64,000 nt of DNA from Polaribacter sp. Hel1_33_78 (GTDB lineage Bacteria > Bacteroidota > Bacteroidia > Flavobacteriales > Flavobacteriaceae), in contig NZ_LT629794.1 of NCBI RefSeq assembly GCF_900106075.1, positions 2,439,501 to 2,503,500 on the forward strand. The letters run 5' to 3'. The position numbers and the translations under genes are program-made. The notes beneath the pieces were generated by a model. The model was not told where the DNA came from. It saw only the letters and a program-made list of their open reading frames with translations, and made no database searches. Shown piece after piece: positions 56,301 to 60,493 of this stretch (positions are counted from its first letter, which is position 1; each line of letters starts with the position of its first letter).

Positions 56301-58699
56301 GATATACAATTGCTGCCGATGGAGACTGTGCTGCAACAACTGATGATGTTACTTTTGATGTAACTCCTGTCTGTGATGTAGTTGCTAACAATACGACTTC
56401 AACTGCTGATATTACTGAAGGACAAACGAAAACATTAACTGGTACTCCTGCTGGAGGAACTTGGTCAATCGTTTCTGGAGGCGGATCTATTACAGGAACT
56501 ACCTACACTCCTGCAGATATCAATACAGATACAACGGTAACGATTCGATATACAATTGCTGCTGATGGCGATTGTGCTGCTACCACTTCAGATGTTACTT
56601 TTACAGTAACAACAGGTTTAGGAAGTATTGGAGATACAGTTTGGTTTGATACTGATGGAGATGCTATAAAAGATGCAAATGAAGATGGATTAGGAGGTGC
56701 AACTGTTACTTTAGACCCAGGTACACCAGGAGATCCTAGCGATGATACAACAGCGACAACCGATGTAAATGGAAACTATTTATTTAACAATTTACCACCA
56801 GGACATTACATAATAAGTGTAGATGTAAGCGCAGTAACTTCTGGAATTCCAGTGGGTAAAACACCTTCAGACTTGATACAAACATATGATTTTGATAGTG
56901 TAGGTACTCCAAATAACAGCGCGATTAATTTACCTTTAGGTCAAAACAATCTAGATCAAGATTTTGCTTATGGAGTTTCTTCAGGAAACACGGGAACAGG
57001 TAATAACGGTGGAGTTGAGTCAGAATCTTTAGGAGATGCAATTTCTAAGATTTACGTAGGTAGAAAGAAGAATTCTATGCCAACTGAATTTGTGAAATCA
57101 AGTGAGAACTTGTACAATAAAGTGAAGTTAAAATCCATACAGCCTTATCAAGGAAAAGGACAAACTTTATTAGACATGTTCCCTACCGAATTAGTAGCTG
57201 GAAATGTAGCCAATGTAACTTCACCAACTGATATTTTAGATTATACCATTGCTGATGAAGTATTATCTGTAGATTTCTCTATAAATGGAGAAACAAAAGG
57301 AGTTGTATTAGGAATTAAAACTTCAGATAAGATTTACAATCACACCAAAGCATCTTGTGATCGTTTAAGAGGTGCTGAAATATTGAATGTGCAAAAGGTT
57401 CGATTAGAAGGTTATAATTTCTTGATGCAAGGAATTAAGCAAAGAAACGGTGTTGTAGAGTATGCGATCTCATTTGCGGTTTCTAAGAACAACAATGATG
57501 ATAAGTATACAATTCAGACAAACTGGTATGTAAATAACTATATCAAGTTTAACGATGTCTATAACTTCCAAGTATGGTCTACAAAGCCAGCGGATACTCA
57601 AAAATTAGTACAAGATATTTTAGATAACTTGAAATCTTATATTCCTGTACAACAAACAGAAATTCAGAAATTTCCAGAAACCTATGCTTCTAAAATTTAC
57701 AGAGAAAAAGGGGAATTAGTGGTGAATTTAAGAAGTACTGAAGTTGGAAATACTGCTGAAGTTTCTATGGTAGAGTTATATTCTGAAACTGCAAATAATA
57801 ACAAACACAGATACAATTCTTTAGATACTGAAATACAGCAATCGTTAAGATTAGACATTGCTGATGGATATGAGTATAATGGTCTTGTAACAGTAGAGGA
57901 TGAAGTAGAAGATGCATTTTATCATGCGGATGGTAACTGGGGCTTAGATTATGATTCGGATTATACAGAGATACTAAACTACTTTGTATGGAATGATTTT
58001 GATAGAACATATCAAGATGATGAATATTCAATAAACAGAAATGTTGAGATCAAGGCAACTAGTGAGTATGATTACTTAACGGTTTACAAATCATTATTAC
58101 CTGGTACATTGTCTGCTGATTACTCTGAGTACAAGTACTTATCATTTACTGCTAAAGGATCTGGTTTAATGGAATTAGGATTGATTAAATCTTCCATAGA
58201 ACGATGGAAACAACAATACAGAGTGATGGTCGATTTATCTAAAGAAGAACAAACGTACTATGTGCCTTTTGATATATTTTCTTCTACAGGTACAACGAAT
58301 AAAATAACTGCAGATGACTTAACCACTCTAGCATTTACTTTCTTGCCTGTTGAAGCGAATACTAAAGACTTAGATTTATTTATTTCTAACGTGAAATTCA
58401 CTAAAACGGCTATTGAAGACCAGATAGTAAATAAAATTGAGAAGTTTGAAAATAACTTTATGGCATACCCAAATCCTTCTAAAGGAAGTGTAAATGTTAT
58501 GATATTTAGTAAAGTGGACACCAAAGCAACTATCTCTTTATTTGATGTAACCGGAAAAGAAATCTATGTAGCTCCGGTGCAATTAATAAACGGTAAGAAT
58601 GAAATAGACTTCAATGTAAAAGTGAAGCCTGGTGTTTTATTCTTAAAGGTGAATAGTAAAAAAGTTAATTATGGAGTTTCTAAAATTATCTTTAGATAG
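38390..58699 (+). CDS. giant multidomain T9SS-secreted surface protein / adhesin (6,769 aa)
   Basis: Single uninterrupted gene; product roughly 0.7 MDa. Order of parts by residue: signal peptide 1-22; unknown N-terminal domain 84-241 (HMHPKRLKLEYIGSGNPWIV); three Ig-like domains to about 550; seven ~82-aa Ig-like repeats 553-1122; five cadherin-like (RapA2/VCBS-type) repeats 1123-1651; seven calcium-binding cassettes with inserted domains 1652-4437; twenty 82-aa repeats 4438-6075; SdrD_B-like domain 6077-6194; unknown and galactose-binding-like region 6205-6677 (LSFTAKGSGLMELGLIKSSI); T9SS type A tail 6691-6769 (MAYPNPSKGSVNVMI). Function inferred: surface adhesin or carbohydrate-binding filament, comparable in size to SprB of gliding flavobacteria. 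No SprF/PorP-type gene is adjacent. Start chosen by the -7 box and signal peptide. Confidence 0.93.
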   Translation: MKKRLFIFSVALLSIIQFNYGSNVINTNEIANAISEKDVKNSFTENFFSNYEANWKNLENFNTEFNQSAFASKQFTAISAPAPEADDCTSALPAVDAINFSESMLEIAMDKTYQPDNNQGCCYKEQPQGHMHPKRLKLEYIGSGNPWIVFRFKNSGGAVHFQGNVSNGQSLIVDGSGMVNKHGQEGLETNTWYSIAGSAVSYHTSCSTNLDVGHTINGHFKVLAIEMPLVSGMGGVSCTEGDFTPCDDLTNAGHTFEWHNLCTQDASQNLNIPLMDWVDASGGQGGTIEYQWQIRWAPNVWYNIPGATNKNYNPPNSPYNASTNPYGWKVGENYWRRKAKRTCSTTWIESEGKYYWISENVQNPGSISGDESECSSYNPGNISNNTSASGGGGSWISYQWQYKTTGNWIAINGATDAGYNPGSISQTTTYRRGAIRTSSGCTVGYKYSNEVIKTVTNNSLSLQCEYKVDNGGWITNNCSITLTQGQKLQLSTNPNYLSSYSWTGPNNFSGSGNNGGDILLSNSVTTAMSGTYTVIATDSNGCTGSKNITVNVVCPNPANNTTATASINENQTKTLTGSPSGGSWSIVSGGGTINGSTYTPANINTNTNVKIRYTIAANGSCAATSDDVTFTVTPVCTTANNTTATASINENQTKTLTGSPSGGSWSIVSGGGTINGSTYTPANINTNTNVKIRYTIAANGSCAATSDDVTFTVTPVCTTANNTTATASINENQTKTLTGSPSGGSWSIVSGGGTINGSTYTPANINTNTTVKIRYRIAANGSCAATSDDVTFTVTPVCSITANNTTATASINENQTKTLTGSPSGGSWSIVSGGGTINGSTYTPANINTNTTVKIRYRIAANGSCAATSDDVTFTVTPVCSITANNTTSTASINENQTKTLTGSPSGGSWSIVSGGGTINGSTYTPANINTNTTVKIRYTIAANGSCAATSDDVTFTVTPVCSITANNTTATASINENQTKTLTGSPSGGSWSIVSGGGTINGSTYTPANINTNTNVKIRYTIAANGSCAATSDDVTFTVTPVCTTANNTTATASINENQTKTLTGSPSGGSWSIVSGGGTINGSTYTPANINTNTNVKIRYTIAANGSCAATSDDVTFTVTTIDDLPLAVDDSETTDEDIPINISVLNNDDFGTDGPNTGAITIPSATSSQGGSIVVNKAGTPNNPTDDTIDYTPPLNYSGSDNFNYTITDGNGDTSTATVTITISPINDLPLATDDSDTVDEDSGVNIIVVLDNDTFGGDGPNVGSISLQSATSTEGASIQVNKGGTPNDPTDDKIDYSTKLNFNGTDTFDYTITDSNGDTSTATVTITVNGVNDLPEAFDDVAITDEDTLVNIDVLDNDTFGGDGPSNGPITIPSTTSAQAGIIAVNNAGTITDPTDDTIDYIPAPNFYGVDTFNYTIIDSNGDTSTATVTVTVSAVNDLPVATNDSKSTNEDTPVNISAVSNDSFGGDGPSSSSITIPSAISANGGTVEVNDSGTPTDPTDDSIDYTPKANFNGTDTFDYTIADSNGDTSTATVTITISPVNDLPTAVDDIATTSENIPVDILVLNNDDFGGDGPNTGTILLPSSNSNEGGNLVVDDRGTPTDPTDDRVNYTPALNFNGDDTFDYTITDSNGDTSTATVTVTVEVNTDPCTIGAIVGTPTANDPDGDGINNSCDLDDDNDGILDTVEDTCTTNNGSQVSFNGSGTYNVAASTDSGLIIDIKGLDNSFNLNINGIDLVPVQLQFDQGSYSSPSNQSLVKFKSDNFSYGQNGIPTVWGINGNTGNPTLRLEVNALGKVSLFGKRSDNGELEEMYIQNNDPQFADFSLNTSGNNTIIISQLNFGPTNINGEYYSYMINCSGTDVDNDGLLNSLDLDSDGDGCKDVTESKGIDANNDGILDGSGYDNKGRVVGGINGYDGLTGNEYIANQVTVLSPPTDAVSNTTASFEIEVSADEATSYSSGSPTYGTPGNANTGLGYSWYLGDPDNGGSLLSDTAIYSGTETTTLSISDVTGLYNNEYYVIVSHENNTCIREIRSATLIVDDPCSYGATVGTPTANDPDGDGINNACDLDDDNDGILDTKEDSCTLTPADLTWHGSAASNMTTANGKDLAVTGGIWSNAYSDQTWSLPLEMTGTITSVSNGMIGFLPVSKTETTGGTWNDGGYKVQIRNNGNGIYTRHGNTNVDWKSPNSLNSTFRFVIDESGNMEYYFNGSLFYSNTVPVEDYKITISRGSFTVDDFQIIYQCDSDIDNDGVDNSLDLDSDGDGCKDVVESGGIDANNDGILDGSGFDADGLVAGGSGGYDGSTGNEYIASQLTVTSGPSDVTGFNGSPASFTAVVSSEEATSYSSGSPTYGTPGNGNDRITYQWYLGDPDSGGSSLSDTAVYSGTETSTLEISEVSGLDGNEYYVVIGQENNSCIREVRSATLTANDPCTYGATLGTPTANDPDGDGINNVCDLDDDNDGILDTEEDFSISSLSPEVWLDASDSSTITESGGKVSQWNDKSGNGHHAVQSNNSYKPSYVQNDLAGKDGVDFYLNKSLRKNTGTQTVGYVIAVLKAENATWNNFHTIFGHRANSRFGGIMQSGNTGFHNNAYPGSVWVDGISKTVSNTGFSTIDSPHIWSYTPNGNTVKTLTNGYNMGSYDNNYGQGSATHYEVVVLPRIPTDEEREKLEGYLAHKWGLASSLPVNHPYKSASPSSDLDGDGLINSLDLDSDGDGCKDVTESGGIDANNDGILDGSTFDTDGLVTGGTGGYDGANGSEYVASQLSITSPPTNAVSNTTASFEIEASADEATSYSSGSPTYGTPGNANTGLTYSWYLGDPDNGGSLLSDTPVYSGTDTTTLSISDVTGLHNNEYYVIVSHENNTCIREIRSATLIVDDPCSYGATVGTPTANDPDGDGINNACDLDDDNDGILDTIEDNLVSSLTAVAGASAITIDSNNFTVNNISGGWGAGSVHSNDLGIAPNEDFTLSLEVELFSQRHIMIGLNASGNNSTNSHDDIDYALYFAGNSVYIFENGSNKGTHSSVTADSDVFSIARVGTTITYSKNGTVFYTSLTASSAADYYIDSSMHDNGNNGYTISNILVTRSSSDLDGDGIPNSLDTDSDGDGCFDVTESGGIDANNDGILDGSGFDADGLVTGGTGGYNGANGSEYVASQLSITSPPTNAVSNTTASFEIEASADEATSYSSGSPTYGTPGNANTGLTYSWYLGDPDNGGSLLSDTPVYSGTDTTTLSISDVTGLHNNEYYVIVSHENNTCIREIRSATLIVDDPCTYGATVGTPTANDPDGDGINNICDLDDDNDGILDTQESNLVKTLSLVVGNGVTIDNNNITVTSALTGDWGSNSVHSNDLGVATGVDFSMSMQADLITTRHIMIGLNASGNNSTASYSDIDYAIYFNNTNNRVEVYENGGHKGNYVSITSPDDVFSIKRTGTTITYSKNGVVFYTSAAASTASDYYIDSSIHDNSNNGYSITNIIVTTETSYDIDNDGVDNSLDLDSDGDGCKDVVESGGIDANNDGIFDGSGYDADGLVTGGSGGYDGVSGNEYIASQLTVTSGPSDVTGFNGSPASFTAVVSSEEATSYSSGSPTYGTPGNGNDRITYQWYLGDPDSGGSSLSDTAVYSGTETSTLEISEVSGLDGNEYYVVIGQENNSCIREVRSATLTANDPCTYGATVGTPTANDPDGDGINNVCDLDDDNDGILDVNECAVYGSLNYEFYDSVPAGSTTDNIPTSGALSVGTVDYWNANTLQNNVDPGDASNMSIRYKGLIDIETTGNYTFYTISDDGSKLFIDGIEVVNNDGSHGAQTRQGNINLTDGYHTIEVLFFQGGGPFSLNVQYQGPGINKQNLPFSILLSSLPTCDTDGDGIINSLDLDSDGDGCKDVVESGGIDANNDGILDGSTFDTDGLVTGGTGGYDGANGSEYVASQLSVILPPFDATIDNGSPASFTITTSSDEATYYNSGSPIYGTPGNGNDRTTYSWYLGDPDNGGSLLTDTLVYSGTDTNTLSISDVTGLDGNEYYIVVNQSNNSCEREIQSATLTAIDPCTYGATVGTPTANDPDGDGINNACDLDDDNDGILDTEEGCEAISYDVTNLTWTGDSQMSVEALDSNTLKGTSTSSWKSVLSDQTFSLPLELSFTFSVTSNYTMIGLAYENSSSNGNWTVPNSYGFYLNSKISYTKDVNSLTNNVNNMNGIEHRIVIDELGNLTLYRNNSIVKTKSGLSTGNYRVYISSNGNSNKPFENISFLTNDGLFTCSQDTDNDGLTDNIDLDSDGDGCKDVVESGGIDANNDGILDGSGFDADGKVIGSSGGYNGVSGNEYAAHQANFTSNLSNQNIDEGQPVTFSVSASAEQATSYNNGAPIYGTPGNANNGINYQWYLGDPDNSGITLTDIGIYTGTNTADLNISNSTGLNGKQYFVKLTHANNSCLIEIKNAILTVCSSADNTTSNASITESETKTLSGNPSGGTWSIVSGGGSITGTTYTPADINTDTTIVIRYTIAVDGDCAATTDDVTFDVTPVCDVVANNTTSIAAITEGQTKTLTGTPAGGTWSIVSGGGSITGTTYTPADINTDTTIVIRYTIAVDGDCAATTDDVTFDVTPVCDVVANNTTSTADITEGQTKTLTGTPAGGTWSIVSGGGFITGTTYTPADINTDTTVTIRYTIAADGDCAATTDDVTFDVTPVCDVVANNTTSTADITEGQTKTLIATPAGGTWSIVSGGGSITGSTYTPDDINTDTTIVIRYTIAADGDCAATTDDVTFDVTPVCDVVANNTTSTAAITEGETKTLTGTPAGGTWSIVSGGGSITGSTYTPDDINTDTTIVIRYTIAADGDCAATTDDVTFDVTPVCDVVANNTTSTADITEGQTKTLTGTPAGGTWSIVSGGGSITGTTYTPADINTDTTIVIRYTIAADGDCAATTSDVTFDVTPVCDVVANNTTSTADITEGQTKTLTGTPAGGTWSIVSGGGFITGTTYTPADINTDTTVTIRYTIAADGDCAATTDDVTFDVTPVCDVVANNTTSTADITEGQTKTLIATPAGGTWSIVSGGGSITGSTYTPDDINTDTTIVIRYTIAADGDCAATTDDVTFDVTPVCDVVANNTTSTAAITEGQTKTLIATPAGGTWSIVSGGGSITGTTYTPADINTDTTVTIRYTIAADGDCAATTDDVTFDVTPVCDVVANNTTSTAAITEGQTKTLIATPAGGTWSIVSGGGSITGTTYTPADINTDTTVTIRYTIAADGDCAATTSDVTFDVTPVCDVVANNTTSTADITEGQTKTLTGTPAGGTWSIVSGGGFITGTTYTPADINTDTTVTIRYTIAADGDCAATTDDVTFDVTPVCDVVANNTTSTADITEGQTKTLIATPAGGTWSIVSGGGSITGSTYTPDDINTDTTIVIRYTIAADGDCAATTDDVTFDVTPVCDVVANNTTSTAAITEGQTKTLIATPAGGTWSIVSGGGSITGTTYTPADINTDTTVTIRYTIAADGDCAATTDDVTFDVTPVCDVVANNTTSTAAITEGQTKTLIATPAGGTWSIVSGGGSITGTTYTPADINTDTTVTIRYTIAVDGDCAATTDDVTFDVTPVCDVVANNTTSTADITEGQTKTLIATPAGGTWSIVSGGGSITGTTYTPADINTDTTVTIRYTIAADGDCAATTSDVTFDVTPVCDVVANNTTSTAAITEGQTKTLTGTPAGGTWSIVSGSGSITGSTYTPDDINTDTTVTIRYTIAADGDCAATTDDVTFDVTPVCDVVANNTTSTAAITEGQTKTLTGTPAGGTWSIVSGGGSITGTTYTPADINTDTTVTIRYTIAADGDCAATTDDVTFDVTPVCDVVANNTTSTAAITEGQTKTLTGTPAGGTWSIVSGGGSITGTTYTPADINTDTTVTIRYTIAADGDCAATTSDVTFDVTPVCDVVANNTTSTAAITEGQTKTLTGSPAGGTWSIVSGGGSITGTTYTPADINTDTTVTIRYTIAADGDCAATTDDVTFDVTPVCDVVANNTTSTADITEGQTKTLTGTPAGGTWSIVSGGGSITGTTYTPADINTDTTVTIRYTIAADGDCAATTSDVTFTVTTGLGSIGDTVWFDTDGDAIKDANEDGLGGATVTLDPGTPGDPSDDTTATTDVNGNYLFNNLPPGHYIISVDVSAVTSGIPVGKTPSDLIQTYDFDSVGTPNNSAINLPLGQNNLDQDFAYGVSSGNTGTGNNGGVESESLGDAISKIYVGRKKNSMPTEFVKSSENLYNKVKLKSIQPYQGKGQTLLDMFPTELVAGNVANVTSPTDILDYTIADEVLSVDFSINGETKGVVLGIKTSDKIYNHTKASCDRLRGAEILNVQKVRLEGYNFLMQGIKQRNGVVEYAISFAVSKNNNDDKYTIQTNWYVNNYIKFNDVYNFQVWSTKPADTQKLVQDILDNLKSYIPVQQTEIQKFPETYASKIYREKGELVVNLRSTEVGNTAEVSMVELYSETANNNKHRYNSLDTEIQQSLRLDIADGYEYNGLVTVEDEVEDAFYHADGNWGLDYDSDYTEILNYFVWNDFDRTYQDDEYSINRNVEIKATSEYDYLTVYKSLLPGTLSADYSEYKYLSFTAKGSGLMELGLIKSSIERWKQQYRVMVDLSKEEQTYYVPFDIFSSTGTTNKITADDLTTLAFTFLPVEANTKDLDLFISNVKFTKTAIEDQIVNKIEKFENNFMAYPNPSKGSVNVMIFSKVDTKATISLFDVTGKEIYVAPVQLINGKNEIDFNVKVKPGVLFLKVNSKKVNYGVSKIIFR
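40046..41756 (+). repeat. tandem repeat array 1: seven ~244-bp units in the giant gene
   Basis: Seven units of 81-82 codons, each with TKTLTGSPSGGSWSIVSGGG, TINGSTYTPANINTN and a Cys pair (CAATS...VTPVC). Linker after Cys alternates between TTANN and SITANN, and TNVKIRYTI alternates with TTVKIRYRI. Units are almost identical in DNA, so they arose by recent duplication or are homogenised. Confidence 0.95.
41757..43342 (+). repeat. five cadherin-like (RapA2/VCBS-type) repeats
   Basis: Five units of about 105 codons. Each begins with a DD-S/I-x-T-x-E-D-like calcium motif, has LNNDDFGGDGPN-like and PTDDTIDYTP-like segments, and ends in DSNGDTSTATVTIT. Unlike the flanking arrays, the units have diverged at the DNA level. 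Confidence 0.88.
43343..51700 (+). repeat. seven calcium-binding cassettes with variable inserted domains
   Basis: Cassettes start at 43343, 44519, 45680, 47027, 48200, 49388 and 50516. Each has a constant head (PTANDPDGDGINNACDLDDD with NDGILD, thrombospondin type 3-like), a variable insert of about 110-190 residues, a constant D-rich segment (SLDLDSDGDGCKDVVESGGI) and an Ig-like tail (YSSGSPTYGTPGN, then YQWYLGDPDSGG). Inserts differ: 2 and 7 are related lectin-like domains, 3 ends in the LamG-like GYLAHKWGLASSLP, 4 and 5 are paralogues (RHIMIGLNASGNNST), 6 is PA14 (FYTISDDGSKLFIDGIEVV), 1 is unassigned. Confidence 0.85.
51701..56614 (+). repeat. tandem repeat array 2: twenty 246-bp units in the giant gene
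   Basis: Twenty units of 82 codons with a strict 246-bp period. Each has TEGQTKTLTGTPAGGTWSIV, SGGGSITGTTYTPADINTDT and a Cys pair (DGDCAATT...VTPVCDVV). Variable positions fall into a few states: TADI or TAAI, TGTP or IATP, GSITGTT, GSITGST or GFITGTT, TTIVIRY or TTVTIRY, TDDV or TSDV. The fold is related to array 1 but the sequence is distinct. Confidence 0.95.
53129..55071 (+). repeat. 959-bp exact duplication inside array 2
   Basis: By eye 53129-54087 and 54113-55071 are identical, at an offset of 984 bp, exactly four repeat units. The copies span the end of unit 6 to unit 10 and the end of unit 10 to unit 14. Confidence 0.85.
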
Positions 58700-58789
58700 T
58701 ATAAAATAATATCAATTGTATTTATTCAAAAAATTAAGCTGCATTTTGTGGGGAAAAGCAGCTTATGTATTCAATTGTTTTGAAGGAGA

Positions 58790-58817
58790 AGAGCTGTTAA
58801 TTCAGCTCTTTTTTTTT
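58790..58817 (+). terminator. terminator of the giant adhesin gene
   Basis: AGAGCTG, loop TTAATT, CAGCTCT and nine T. A second weaker hairpin (AAGCTGC/GCAGCTT, 58736-58764) precedes it. Confidence 0.85.
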
Positions 58818-58863
58818 GCAAAAAATGAAAATTCAAAAAGTTGAAGAATTCTTTTTAATAAAT

Positions 58864-58871
58864 TATATTTG
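58864..58871 (+). promoter_or_regulatory. -7 box (TATATTTG) for the small secreted gene
   Basis: Exact TAnnTTTG, 18 bp before ATG 58890; excludes the upstream ATG at 58869. Confidence 0.5.
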
Positions 58872-58889
58872 TTTCACATAAAATATAGA

Positions 58890-59291
58890 ATGAAGACAAA
58901 TATCTTTTTATTTATCATTTTATCCTCAACAGCAATGTTAAGTCAATTTAAAGTTAAAGGTTATTTTAAAGGTGAAATAAATTTAACTTATAAACTTTTT
59001 GAAAATTTGCAAGCAAAACAACGTGTTCAAGATAATTTAGGAATTGAATTTAATTCAGCTTTATGGCTATTAAAAAAAATCCTTTACATAGAAGAATACA
59101 ATTTAAATATAGGTGCAGAAGTTTCTAACCTCCCATTTCATTTTAGTAATATTGACTTTTTCGAAAGTTATTTTTTACCAATTCCATTAGAAATTATATC
59201 CTTTAATAAAATAAAATCTTTTGGATTCTTATTAGAAAATACATACCATTTTTCTGATATTGTAATGCATCCGGGGTTAGAAACTCAATAG
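58890..59291 (+). CDS. small secreted protein of unknown function
   Basis: 133 residues with a signal peptide (MKTNIFLFIILSSTAMLSQ). The mature part has alternating strands (INLTYKLFENLQAKQRVQDN, LNIGAEVSNLPFHFSNIDFF) that would suit part of an outer-membrane barrel, but there is no C-terminal aromatic signature and it ends with HPGLETQ. It may be a short genuine protein or a truncated barrel. It lies just after the giant adhesin on the same strand, behind a terminator and its own promoter, so a link with the adhesin is possible but not shown. Confidence 0.55.
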   Translation: MKTNIFLFIILSSTAMLSQFKVKGYFKGEINLTYKLFENLQAKQRVQDNLGIEFNSALWLLKKILYIEEYNLNIGAEVSNLPFHFSNIDFFESYFLPIPLEIISFNKIKSFGFLLENTYHFSDIVMHPGLETQ

Positions 59292-59319
59292 GAATTAGAT
59301 ATATTTTTAAATAAAATAA

Positions 59320-59967
59320 ATGTTAAAAGACTTAAGTAATTATCGAAAATCTTACAAAAAAAAAGAACTCTTAGAAAGCAATTGTCCAGAAAACCCCATA
59401 CAATTATTTCAAACATGGTTTTTAAATGCAGATAGTTCTGAGGCCGTTGATGAAAGTAATGCCATGACCATTGCATCTATTGGTTTAGATGGGTTTCCTA
59501 AAAACAGAGTTGTATTGTTAAAAAAATATACTTGGGAAGGTTTTATTTTTTACACTAACTATAATTCAGAAAAAGGAGAAGCTATTGCTCATAACAATCA
59601 TATTTGTTTGTCTTTTTTTTGGGCAGGTTTAGAACAGCAAATTATTATAAAGGGAAAAGCCGAAAAATTACCAGATAATTTATCTGATGGTTACTTTGAA
59701 TCCAGACCAGATGGAAGCAAATTAGGAGCCTGGGCCTCTAACCAAAGTAAAGTTGTTTCATCCAGAGAGGAACTAGATAAAAACTTATCATCTTATGAAA
59801 AAAAGTTTGAAGGAAAAGAAATTTTAAGGCCCAAACATTGGGGAGGGTATTTAGTACGTCCGATTTCTATAGAATTTTGGCAAGGTAGACCCAATAGAAT
59901 GCATGATAGAATAAGGTATTCTTTACAAAAAGATTTTTCTTGGAAATTAGAGCGGTTATCGCCTTAA
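59320..59967 (+). CDS. pdxH: pyridoxamine 5'-phosphate oxidase
   Basis: FMN-dependent oxidation of pyridoxamine/pyridoxine 5'-phosphate to PLP. 215 residues, standard. Seen: NAMTIASIGLDGFPKNRVVL, GFIFYTNYNSEKGEAIAHNN (FMN-binding), SRPDGSKLGAWASNQS and the C-terminal RPISIEFWQGRPNRMHDRIR. Its PLP product is the cofactor of HemL. It begins a probable three-gene run with the SixA-like and Ppx/GppA genes. Confidence 0.96.
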   Translation: MLKDLSNYRKSYKKKELLESNCPENPIQLFQTWFLNADSSEAVDESNAMTIASIGLDGFPKNRVVLLKKYTWEGFIFYTNYNSEKGEAIAHNNHICLSFFWAGLEQQIIIKGKAEKLPDNLSDGYFESRPDGSKLGAWASNQSKVVSSREELDKNLSSYEKKFEGKEILRPKHWGGYLVRPISIEFWQGRPNRMHDRIRYSLQKDFSWKLERLSP

Positions 59968-59998
59968 TTTTTATATTTACATTTCAACAATCATTTTA

Positions 59999-60487
59999 AT
60001 GAAAACGATATATATAGTTCGTCATGCAAAATCTTCTTGGGAGTATAAAGGAATAGAAGATATCGATAGACCTTTAAAGAAGCGCGGAATTAAAGATGCT
60101 CATTTATTGTCTAAGATCTTATCAAACAAAATTTCTAGACCCGATGTTTTTGTTACTAGTAGCGCAAATAGAGCTTTACACACGGCTGTAATTTTTTGTG
60201 AGAATTTCGAATATCCCTTATCAAACTTAAAAATTAGACGCCAACTGTATAGTTTTAGTGATGGTTACCTGGTAAAAACGGTAAAAGCGCTTGATGATGG
60301 TTTTAGCACGGCAATTATTTTTAGTCATGACCACGGTATCAACACATTTGTAAATAAATTTGGTAATAAACCCATAGCCCATGTACCCACGTGTGGTGTC
60401 ATCGGAATTCAATTTGACGAAAAGCACTGGAAAAATATCAAAAAAGGAAAAACTATTTTATCTGAATCACCTAAAAATCATAAATAG
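59999..60487 (+). CDS. SixA-type histidine phosphatase
   Basis: 162 residues. The histidine-phosphatase motif RHAKSSW (His9) is at the N-terminus, with VTSSANRALHTAVIFCENFE and the second catalytic region IIFSHDHGINTFVNKFGN. SixA in enterobacteria removes phosphate from HPt domains; a stand-alone HPt protein is encoded at 9.1 kb, but a link is only speculation. It is six bases upstream of the Ppx/GppA gene. Confidence 0.88.
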   Translation: MKTIYIVRHAKSSWEYKGIEDIDRPLKKRGIKDAHLLSKILSNKISRPDVFVTSSANRALHTAVIFCENFEYPLSNLKIRRQLYSFSDGYLVKTVKALDDGFSTAIIFSHDHGINTFVNKFGNKPIAHVPTCGVIGIQFDEKHWKNIKKGKTILSESPKNHK

Positions 60488-60493
60488 AAAAAA

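Noticed and set aside
51701..56614. CRISPR-like periodic repeats
   Set aside because: The 246-bp units are coding, contiguous and in frame, with no spacers and no cas genes.
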